Positions 56,849 to 64,000 of a DNA stretch of 64,000 nucleotides are shown here, piece by piece. The notes beneath the pieces were generated by a model, which was not told where the DNA came from, ran no database searches, and saw only the letters and a list, made by a program, of their open reading frames with translations. The translations under genes were made by a program, and so were the position numbers. Positions within the stretch are counted from its first letter, which is position 1, and each line of letters starts with the position of its first letter. The stretch is from Buchnera aphidicola (Cinara pseudotaxifoliae). GTDB taxonomy: Bacteria > Pseudomonadota > Gammaproteobacteria > Enterobacterales > Enterobacteriaceae. Location: the NCBI RefSeq assembly GCF_900128595.1, contig NZ_LT635893.1:62001-126000 (forward strand), in the 5' to 3' direction.

Positions 56849-57526
56849 ATGAAGTATACTTTAACACGTGTTAATACGAATAAAGATGTATCTAAAAAAT
56901 ATCCATTAAATACAGTAAAAACTGTATTTGATCCAATGATACAACAGATAAAAAATAATGTTTTTTTTGGAAAAATTTCTAATTTTTTTCATAATATTGT
57001 AAATTGGGGTCGAAAAAATTCTTTATGGCCATATAATTTTGGTTTATCGTGTTGTTATGTAGAAATGGTAACTTCCTTTACTTCTGTTCATGATGTTTCT
57101 CGTTTTGGATCAGAAGTGTTACGCACATCACCTCGACAGGCTGATTTTATGGTAATTGCAGGAACACCTTTTATAAAAATGGCTCCTGTAATACAACGGT
57201 TGTATGATCAAATGTTAGAACCTAAGTGGGTAATTTCTATGGGATCGTGTGCAAATTCTGGAGGTATGTATGATATATATTCTGTAGTACAAGGTGTTGA
57301 TAAATTTCTTCCAGTAGACATTTATATACCAGGATGTCCTCCTAGACCAGAAGCATATATACATGCATTAACTTTATTACAAAAATCTATTTCTAAGGAA
57401 CGCCGTCCTTTATCTTGGATGATTGGTGATCAAGGTATTTATAAACCTAAAATGACATCTGAAAAAGAAAAAAAAAATAAAAATAGAATTGCAGTTATTA
57501 ATATTAAATGCGAAGATGCTGTATAG
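56849..57526 (+). CDS. nuoB: NADH-quinone oxidoreductase subunit B
   Basis: Encodes 225 residues (E. coli 220). It carries the N2 4Fe-4S cluster that reduces quinone. Cluster cysteines are in [16 protein letters not shown] and [31 protein letters not shown] is the conserved stretch near the quinone site. AAAGGA precedes ATG 56849. The C-terminal tail is Lys/Glu-rich and variable. Confidence 0.96.
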   Translation: MKYTLTRVNTNKDVSKKYPLNTVKTVFDPMIQQIKNNVFFGKISNFFHNIVNWGRKNSLWPYNFGLSCCYVEMVTSFTSVHDVSRFGSEVLRTSPRQADFMVIAGTPFIKMAPVIQRLYDQMLEPKWVISMGSCANSGGMYDIYSVVQGVDKFLPVDIYIPGCPPRPEAYIHALTLLQKSISKERRPLSWMIGDQGIYKPKMTSEKEKKNKNRIAVINIKCEDAV

Positions 57527-57646
57527 TAGATCGTAAATATTATCTGCATTATTAATTATTTATGGATTAAGTATATACATATGTATGTGGTTTTATACAC
57601 ATATTATACAAAAGTTAATATTTTTATAGAGATTAAATTATGTCTG

Positions 57647-59449
57647 ATGTCTATTTTCAAAAAAATTTTTTTTTTGAATGTTAAAAATAAACAGGTTTGT
57701 GACGTAAACCCTATTCTTTTTTCGTTAATTAATATGTTTGGAGAAACAAATTTTTATATACAACACACATGTTTTTCGTGTCCTGTTGTATGGGTGAATA
57801 GTTCGATTTTAATATCAGTAATTGATTTTTTAAAAAAAAACAGTATTTGTTCATATAACATGCTATTTGATTTACATGGTATCGATGAACGTTTAAGAAG
57901 AAATATTGACGATATACCTAACTCTGATTTCACAGTTTTTTATCATTTTTTATCAATTGATGACAATTGTGATATTGTTTTAAAAATAGCTGTATTGAAA
58001 AAAAAAATGCGACTACCTTCTATTACTTCCATTTTTTTAAATGCAAATTGGTATGAACGTGAAACCTGGGAAATGTTTGGTATAGAATTTTCCGGACATC
58101 CTTTTCTGACTCGTATTTTGATGCCGCAGAACTGGGTGGGACATCCATTACGAAAAGATTATCCATCACATGCAACAGAATTAGATGAATTTTTTTTTAC
58201 AAAACAAAAAGAAGATGCTGCAATGGATGCTTTACTTTTTCGTCCTGAATTATGGGGTTTACAACCTAATGAACCAGATGGTTCGGAATATATGTTTTTA
58301 AATTTTGGGCCTAATCACCCTTCATCACATGGTGCTTTTCGTATTATACTTCAATTAAGTGGAGAAGTAATAGTAAATTGTGTTCCAGATATTGGTTATC
58401 ATCATCGTGGAGCTGAAAAAATTGCTGAAAGACAATCTTGGCATAATTATATTCCGTATACTGATCGAATAGAATACTTAGGTGGATGTGTTAACGAAAT
58501 GCCATATATTTTAGCTGTAGAAAAATTGGCAGGTATTGAGGTATCGGATCGTGTTCAGGTAATTAGAATTTTATTATCTGAATTATTTAGAATTAATAGT
58601 CATTTGTTATTTATTTCTACATTTATTCAAGATGTAGGCAGTATGAGTGCTGTTTTTTTAGCGTTTACTGATCGTCAAAAAATTTATGATATAATTGAAT
58701 CTATTACAGGTGCTAGAATGCACCCTGCCTGGTTTCGTATTGGAGGAGTAGCTAAAGATTTACCAGCTAATTGGCATCATTTATTAAAAGAATTTTTAAC
58801 ATGGATGCCCAAAAGATTAAGTTTTTATACCAAAGTAGCTTTAAAAAATAGCATTTTAATTTCTCGATCTAGTGGTGTTGCATCATATGAAAAAAAAGAA
58901 GCTTTATCATGGGGAGTGACAGGTTCTGGTTTGAGGGCTACCGGAGTTGATTTTGATATTAGAAAAAAAAGACCTTATTCGGGTTATCAAAATTTTGATT
59001 TCGAGGTTCCTATAGGTAATAAGATCAGCGATGCTTATACACGAGTATTACTTAAAGTAGAAGAAATTAGACAAAGTTTGAAAATTCTACACCAGTGTCT
59101 ATCTAACATGCCGAGTGGTTCTTATAAATCGGAACATCCTCTTACTACCCCACCTATTAAAAATAAATCTTTATTTCATATTGAAAGTATGATTACACAT
59201 TTTTTGCAAATGTCATGGGGACCTGTATTACCTGTTAATGAAAGTTTTCAAATGATTGAAGCAACTAAAGGAATTAATAGTTATTATATAATTAGTGATG
59301 GCAGTTCGACTAGTTATCGAACTCGTATTCGTACTCCTAGTTTTGCTCATTTACAACAAATTCCATCGGTTATATGCGGGCACTTAATATCCGATTTAAT
59401 TGTTTATCTTGGTAGTATTGATTTTGTCATGTCTGACGTAGATCGTTAA
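57647..59449 (+). CDS. nuoC: NADH-quinone oxidoreductase fused subunit C/D
   Basis: Encodes about 600 residues, the fused NuoCD seen in Enterobacterales (E. coli about 600). The N-terminal C part has [19 protein letters not shown] and [15 protein letters not shown]; the D part has [48 protein letters not shown] and [12 protein letters not shown] at the C terminus. They form the hydrophilic arm next to the quinone pocket. ATG 57647 is the first ATG in frame but has no ribosome binding site. ATG 57640, with GAG at good spacing, is one base out of frame and would need one extra base in the A7 or T10 run (57658-57675) to join. An upstream in-frame extension to 57581 has no family support. Confidence 0.93.
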   Translation: MSIFKKIFFLNVKNKQVCDVNPILFSLINMFGETNFYIQHTCFSCPVVWVNSSILISVIDFLKKNSICSYNMLFDLHGIDERLRRNIDDIPNSDFTVFYHFLSIDDNCDIVLKIAVLKKKMRLPSITSIFLNANWYERETWEMFGIEFSGHPFLTRILMPQNWVGHPLRKDYPSHATELDEFFFTKQKEDAAMDALLFRPELWGLQPNEPDGSEYMFLNFGPNHPSSHGAFRIILQLSGEVIVNCVPDIGYHHRGAEKIAERQSWHNYIPYTDRIEYLGGCVNEMPYILAVEKLAGIEVSDRVQVIRILLSELFRINSHLLFISTFIQDVGSMSAVFLAFTDRQKIYDIIESITGARMHPAWFRIGGVAKDLPANWHHLLKEFLTWMPKRLSFYTKVALKNSILISRSSGVASYEKKEALSWGVTGSGLRATGVDFDIRKKRPYSGYQNFDFEVPIGNKISDAYTRVLLKVEEIRQSLKILHQCLSNMPSGSYKSEHPLTTPPIKNKSLFHIESMITHFLQMSWGPVLPVNESFQMIEATKGINSYYIISDGSSTSYRTRIRTPSFAHLQQIPSVICGHLISDLIVYLGSIDFVMSDVDR

Positions 59450-59483
59450 AATATATTTAACATACAAAAAACAGGAAAAATAC

Positions 59484-59954
59484 GTGTTTTATTTAAGTAA
59501 AATTGAAATTTCTGAGATTTTATTAAAGAAAAAATGTTATGTAGACTCACAATCAGTATGTATTGAAGCTTTAAAGATTGTTCAAAAACATAGACAATGG
59601 ATATGTGCAGATGCAATTATAGAAATTGCTAAACTTTTATCTATTCCAGTATGTGATGTAGAAGGTGTGGCAACTTTTTATTGTCATATTTTTAGAAAAC
59701 CAGTAGGTCGCAATATAATTAGATATTGTGATAGTGTAGTATGTTTTATTAATGGTTATCATAATATTAAAAATCAATTAATGCGTAGTTTAGGTATTAA
59801 ATCAGGAGAAACTACTAGTGATTGTCAATTTACTTTATTACCTACTTGTTGTTTAGGAGCGTGTGATAAAGGCCCTGTTATGCTGATAAATGAAAATTTA
59901 TATACTAATCTTACTTCTAAAATAGTGTTGGATTTATTGGATAAATATAAATGA
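59484..59954 (+). CDS. nuoE: NADH-quinone oxidoreductase subunit E
   Basis: Encodes 156 residues (E. coli 166). It is a thioredoxin-fold subunit with a 2Fe-2S cluster (N1a). The cysteine ligands are in RYCDSVVC and [25 protein letters not shown] precedes them. The start is GTG 59484, with AGGA at 59473-59476. Its stop overlaps the nuoF start as ATGA, indicating translational coupling of the two subunits of the NADH module. Confidence 0.95.
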   Translation: MFYLSKIEISEILLKKKCYVDSQSVCIEALKIVQKHRQWICADAIIEIAKLLSIPVCDVEGVATFYCHIFRKPVGRNIIRYCDSVVCFINGYHNIKNQLMRSLGIKSGETTSDCQFTLLPTCCLGACDKGPVMLINENLYTNLTSKIVLDLLDKYK

Positions 59955-61276
59955 AACATATATTAAAAACACCTGAAACTCATCCTTTAACATGGCGTTT
60001 AAAAAAACCATTTAAAACTATCAATATGATTGAATACTGTAATACCGGAGGATACGAATCTTTAAAAAAATCTTTAAAAAATTTTAGTTCTGAACAAATA
60101 ATTACTCTAGTTAAAAAATCCGGATTACAAGGAAGAGGAGGTGCTGGTTTTTCTACTGGCAGCAAATGGAGTTTGATGCCAAAAAGTTTAATTTTAGAAA
60201 ATAGATATTTAATTTGTAACGCTGATGAAATGGAACCTGGAACTTATAAGGATAGATTTTTAATAGAATATTGTCCACATCAATTAATAGAAGGGATTAT
60301 TATAAGCGCTTTTGCTTTACAGGCTACTTGTGGATATATTTTTTTACGGGGTGATTATTATTTGTCAGAGAAGATTTTAAATAAATCAATTTTAGAAGCA
60401 TATAAAATGGGATTTTTAGGGAAAAATATTTTAAGTAGTGATTTTACATTTGATTTGTTTTTGCATACAGGAGCTGGACGTTATATTTGCGGAGAAGAGA
60501 CAGCTTTGATCAATTCATTAGAAGGTAAAAGAGCTAATCCTAGATATAAACCGCCTTTTCCGTCTGTCTACGGTCTTTGGGGTAAACCTACGTGTATAAA
60601 TAATGTTGAAACATTATCTAATATTCCTGCAATTATTTTGTATGGATCAGACTGGTATTTAAATTTATCCCTAGGTAAAGATCCCGGCACTAAAATGCTT
60701 GGTTTTTCAGGAAGAGTAAAAAAACCTGGTTTGTGGGAACTACCTCTGGGTACTACAGCCAGAGAAATTTTGGAAGAATATGCAGGAGGTATGCAAAAAA
60801 ATTTAACATTAAAAGCATGGCAACCGGGTGGAGCAGGAACTAACTTATTATCTTCTCGAGATATTGATATCAATATGGACTTTACTAGTTTGCAAAAAAT
60901 CGGTAGTCGGTTGGGTACAGGCATTTCTATGGCTATAGATAATGAAATAAATGTTGTATCTTTATTAAAGAATATCGAAACTTTTTTTTCTAGAGAGTCA
61001 TGTGGTTTTTGCACACCATGCAGGGAAGGTTTGCCTTGGATAGTTAAGATACTACATAGCTTGGATCAAAAAAAAGGACATAAGGGAGATATTTCTCTTT
61101 TAGAGGAATTATGTGAGTATTTAGAGCCCGGAAAAACTTTTTGCGCTCATGCTCCAGGAGCGATTTCACCACTTAAAAGTGCAATAAATTTATTTCGTAA
61201 TGAATTTGAACAAGGTATTAAAAAAACCAAAAATACTACAAAAAATAAAAATATAAATATTATATCGTTAAATTAA
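59951..61276 (+). CDS. nuoF: NADH-quinone oxidoreductase subunit F
   Basis: Encodes 441 residues (E. coli 445). It binds NADH, FMN and the N3 4Fe-4S cluster, the electron entry point of complex [15 protein letters not shown] is the nucleotide loop, [14 protein letters not shown] and [19 protein letters not shown] are the FMN/NADH segments, and [11 protein letters not shown] plus CAHAPGA supply the four cluster cysteines. The C-terminal tail is rich in Lys, Asn and Thr. Confidence 0.96.
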   Translation: MKHILKTPETHPLTWRLKKPFKTINMIEYCNTGGYESLKKSLKNFSSEQIITLVKKSGLQGRGGAGFSTGSKWSLMPKSLILENRYLICNADEMEPGTYKDRFLIEYCPHQLIEGIIISAFALQATCGYIFLRGDYYLSEKILNKSILEAYKMGFLGKNILSSDFTFDLFLHTGAGRYICGEETALINSLEGKRANPRYKPPFPSVYGLWGKPTCINNVETLSNIPAIILYGSDWYLNLSLGKDPGTKMLGFSGRVKKPGLWELPLGTTAREILEEYAGGMQKNLTLKAWQPGGAGTNLLSSRDIDINMDFTSLQKIGSRLGTGISMAIDNEINVVSLLKNIETFFSRESCGFCTPCREGLPWIVKILHSLDQKKGHKGDISLLEELCEYLEPGKTFCAHAPGAISPLKSAINLFRNEFEQGIKKTKNTTKNKNINIISLN

Positions 61277-61390
61277 TAAAATATAAGAGTTAACAATATA
61301 CTGTTGTATACGTAGTGTTATTTTAATTGTTTTTAAGATTAAATTGTTGTGTATAGTATTAAAGATAATATTTTAAAGTGAGTATTCATA

Positions 61391-64000
61391 ATGGTTAAAA
61401 TTTATATTGATAAAAAAGTTTTTTTTGTTAAACCATCAGAAAACGTGCTACAAGCGTGTTTGTCAGTAGGCATCAGCCTTCCTTTTTTTTGTTGGCATCC
61501 TGCTTTAGGCAGTATTGGTTCTTGCCGGCAATGCGCTATTAAAGTCTATAATAATGATGACGATCAAATCGGATCTATCGTTATGGCATGTATGCTGGAA
61601 GTCAAAAATGGTATGAGAATATCAGTTATACACCCTGATGTAAAAAAATTTCAAAAAAGTATTACTGAATTCATGATGTTGAATCATCCTCATGACTGTC
61701 CAGTTTGTGCAGAAGGTGGTAACTGTCATTTACAGGATATGACGGTATTAAATCAGCATTATATTCGACGCTATAAATTTAAAAAACGTATTTTTAAAAA
61801 TCAATATCTAGGACCTTTTATTTCTCATGCAATGAACAGATGTATTACATGTTATCGGTGTGTTCGTTATTATAAAAATTATTCTGGGGGTAAGGATTTT
61901 GGAGTGTATGGTTCAAATAATAAAATTTACTTTGGTCGTTTTACAGAAGGTATTTTGGAAAGCGAATATTCCGGAAATTTAGTTGATGTATGTCCAACAG
62001 GCGTTTTTACAGATAAAAGTAATATTCATTACTTTTATCGTAAGTGGGATTTACAATATACTCCTAGTGTATGTCATAACTGTAGTATTGGATGTAATAT
62101 TAGTTTAGGAGAACGTTTAGGTAAATTATGTCGTGTTGATAATCGACAGAATATACATATTAATAAATATTTTTTATGCGATTTAGGTAGATTTGGTTGT
62201 AATTATGTAAATTTTAATGATATTACAAAACCTTATAGAATTAAAAATAATAGTATTAAGTTTTTGAATTATTCTTCTGCAATTAAGTTGATTAATAATA
62301 TTTTTAAAAAAAAATCTAATAGAATTCTAGGAATTGGTTCTGCGAGAGCTAGTATTGAAAGTAATATGGCTTTATCTAATTTAGTTGGATGTGAAAATTT
62401 TTCTAATGGAATGTTACCTGAATTGGATAAATGTGTTAGTCTAATTACAGATATTATTAAACGAGGTAGTATACATATTCCTTCTATTGCAGAAATTGAA
62501 ACGTACGATTCTGTTTTGATTATTAGTGAAGATATTACACAAACTGCAGCTTTGGCAGCTTTATCAGTAAGACAAGCAATTCAAGGTGTATATTCTACTA
62601 TTGCAGAAAATCATAAAATTCCAATTTGGCATGTTAATGCTATAAAAAATATTGCTCAACTTCAGAAGAATTCATTGTTTATTATTAATGGAAGTGAAAC
62701 TAAACTAGACGATATTAGTGAAATTTGTTATTACGGTTCTATAAAAGAACAGTTAAAATTTAGTACATTGATATTAGATCATATTAATACTAATATAGAT
62801 TCTATTAATAATAATGATAAAAAAATTAATATACAAGCTAATTTAATTGCGACAGCATTATGTAATTCAAAAAAACCATTGATTATTTCGGGTACTTCAT
62901 ACAATAATATTGATGTTATTAAAGTATCATTTAACATTGCTCAAGCATTACAAAAAAAGAATTTACCGGTTGGTTTAGCTTTATTTCCTCCATCGGCTAA
63001 TAGTATCGGGGTATCTTTAATTCCAAGTATTTCTTTGCAAAAAATATTAAATCAAGTTTACATGGAAAAAATTGATGCTTTGATTATTTTAGAAAATGAT
63101 TTATATCGATTATATGAATCAAAATATGTTAATAATATTTTAAAAAAAATTAATACAATTATTGTTATAGATCATCAGCGCACTAGGATGGTAAAAAAAT
63201 CTAGTATTTTTCTTCCATGCACTAATTTTTTTGAAAGTTCAGGAAATATTGTTAATTACGAAGCTCGTGTACAACGATTTTTTCGTACACATGATCCTAA
63301 TTTTTATAACAATACAATATATAAGCTAGATAGTTGGAGATGGATATATGCTATTCAAAATAACGTCTGTTCATTTTCTTCTATTAAGTTATTTACAATT
63401 GATAAAATGATGCAATTATGTTCTACATGGAATTCTTTTTTTAAGAGAATATCAAATTCTTCTTTGCCTTCTTCATTTAGAGTACACGGTCAAAAAATTG
63501 CTAGATCGTCTATACGTTTTAGCGGTCGTTCTTCTATCTCAGCTGATAAGACTGTACATGAACCAAAATCTCCACTAGATGTAGACAGTATGTTTTCTTT
63601 TTCTATGGAAGGAGCTCAAAAAACAGAAAATGATTTTTCTCATATTCCTTTTTCATGGTCTCCGAATTGGAATTCTAATCAATCGTTGTATAAATCCCCT
63701 ACAGTATTAAATAATCAATTTAATTGTTTGTATAACGGTGTGTTGTTATTTAAAAGATACAAAAAAAAATTTTTTTTAAATTTTTTTATTAAAAAACATT
63801 TTAAAATAGAAAAAGTGAATTCGTTGTGTTTTAAAATAATTCCGTTTTATAAATTATTAGGTAGCGAAGAAATGAGTCATAATTATTTTTTGAAAATAAT
63901 GAAAATAAATTTTGCTTATGCGCTTCTTTGTAAAGAAGACGCTAATAGATTAAAAATTAATAATGGTGATATATTACAATTTCAGATAAACGATCTTGTT
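61391..64000 (+). CDS. nuoG: NADH-quinone oxidoreductase subunit G, partial (runs off window end)
   Basis: The frame opens at ATG 61391 and I found it open through 64000, giving 870 codons; E. coli NuoG has about 908, so only the C-terminal end should be missing. The N-terminal ferredoxin-like domain has FFCWHPALGSIGSCRQC and MAC for the 2Fe-2S cluster. HPHDCPVCAEGGNC is the N5 site with its His ligand, NRCITCYRC with VDVCPTG is N4, and CHNCSIGC with FLCDLGRFG is the extra N7 cluster. A molybdopterin-oxidoreductase-like region follows (VHEPKSPLD, TFSMEGA-like FSFSMEGAQ). It lies 114 bases after nuoF. Confidence 0.95.
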   Translation, partial: MVKIYIDKKVFFVKPSENVLQACLSVGISLPFFCWHPALGSIGSCRQCAIKVYNNDDDQIGSIVMACMLEVKNGMRISVIHPDVKKFQKSITEFMMLNHPHDCPVCAEGGNCHLQDMTVLNQHYIRRYKFKKRIFKNQYLGPFISHAMNRCITCYRCVRYYKNYSGGKDFGVYGSNNKIYFGRFTEGILESEYSGNLVDVCPTGVFTDKSNIHYFYRKWDLQYTPSVCHNCSIGCNISLGERLGKLCRVDNRQNIHINKYFLCDLGRFGCNYVNFNDITKPYRIKNNSIKFLNYSSAIKLINNIFKKKSNRILGIGSARASIESNMALSNLVGCENFSNGMLPELDKCVSLITDIIKRGSIHIPSIAEIETYDSVLIISEDITQTAALAALSVRQAIQGVYSTIAENHKIPIWHVNAIKNIAQLQKNSLFIINGSETKLDDISEICYYGSIKEQLKFSTLILDHINTNIDSINNNDKKINIQANLIATALCNSKKPLIISGTSYNNIDVIKVSFNIAQALQKKNLPVGLALFPPSANSIGVSLIPSISLQKILNQVYMEKIDALIILENDLYRLYESKYVNNILKKINTIIVIDHQRTRMVKKSSIFLPCTNFFESSGNIVNYEARVQRFFRTHDPNFYNNTIYKLDSWRWIYAIQNNVCSFSSIKLFTIDKMMQLCSTWNSFFKRISNSSLPSSFRVHGQKIARSSIRFSGRSSISADKTVHEPKSPLDVDSMFSFSMEGAQKTENDFSHIPFSWSPNWNSNQSLYKSPTVLNNQFNCLYNGVLLFKRYKKKFFLNFFIKKHFKIEKVNSLCFKIIPFYKLLGSEEMSHNYFLKIMKINFAYALLCKEDANRLKINNGDILQFQINDLV

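Noticed and set aside
60568-61014. 148-codon open frame on the minus strand inside nuoF
   Set aside because: Antisense to a conserved gene with no independent support.
1-64000. Mobile elements, prophage, toxin-antitoxin, defence or secondary-metabolite systems
   Set aside because: Every sizeable open frame that is not antisense was assigned to a conserved housekeeping or amino-acid gene; no transposase, integrase or terminal repeats were seen, and no novel gene cluster could be supported.

Overview
The window looks like a piece of the chromosome of a reduced, extremely AT-rich gammaproteobacterial endosymbiont, almost certainly a Buchnera aphidicola lineage. By eye G+C is about one fifth. 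The proteins align best with Enterobacterales, and gene order follows short enterobacterial blocks (hisGDCBHAFI, thrS-infC-rpmI-rplT-pheST, carAB, dnaKJ, nuoA-G) joined in the order remembered for Buchnera. There are no insertion sequences, prophages, CRISPR arrays or defence genes. Genes normally found between these neighbours are missing, leaving AT-rich gaps. The strain or aphid host cannot be told from the sequence alone.

Layout. 1-2.7 kb: pmbA (tldE), the RNase P RNA gene and rsmI. 3-8.7 kb: fabB, talA, a transketolase gene and dapE on the + strand. 9-11.3 kb: dapA and aroC on the - strand. 11.6-12.1 kb: smrB. 12.6-19.7 kb: the complete histidine operon. 19.8-23.2 kb: gnd and metG. 23.2-24.6 kb: tilS and tRNA-Val(GAC) on the - strand. 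24.8-29 kb: nth, tyrS, sufA (-) and aroH. 29.2-35.8 kb: thrS, infC, rpmI, rplT, pheS, pheT, then a decayed ihfA remnant. 36.5-39.5 kb: glyS and glyQ (-). 39.8-43 kb: nfo, rplY, a 1.2-kb gene-free stretch and rsmA. 43.5-51.9 kb: carB, carA, dapB and ileS (-). 52.4 kb: rpsT (+). 52.8-56 kb: dnaJ and dnaK (-), with a conserved sigma-32 promoter. 56.3 kb to the end: nuoA, B, CD, E, F and most of nuoG, which runs off the window.

How the genes fit together. Host provisioning is prominent: all of histidine synthesis, lysine/diaminopimelate steps (dapA, dapB, dapE), aromatic entry and chorismate (aroH, aroC), and carbamoyl phosphate for arginine and pyrimidines (carAB). The pentose phosphate enzymes (gnd, talA, tkt) supply NADPH, erythrose-4-phosphate and the ribose that feeds PRPP into histidine. 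Five aminoacyl-tRNA synthetases plus glyQS, three ribosomal proteins, IF3, RNA modification enzymes and RNase P maintain translation. Complex I supplies respiratory energy. DnaK/DnaJ, under a recognisable heat-shock promoter, manage protein folding.

I found no new multi-gene system. The most interesting signals are: complete loss of the proofreading residues in ThrRS; erosion of the PheRS beta editing and EMAP-like domains while IleRS editing motifs remain; a near-perfect sigma-32 promoter at dnaK; an ihfA pseudogene just after pheT; two genes (rsmI, nuoCD) whose best upstream start is one base out of frame across a homopolymer; an 8-bp tandem array where apaH/folA are expected; and preserved AUU (infC) and UUG (rpsT) start codons.
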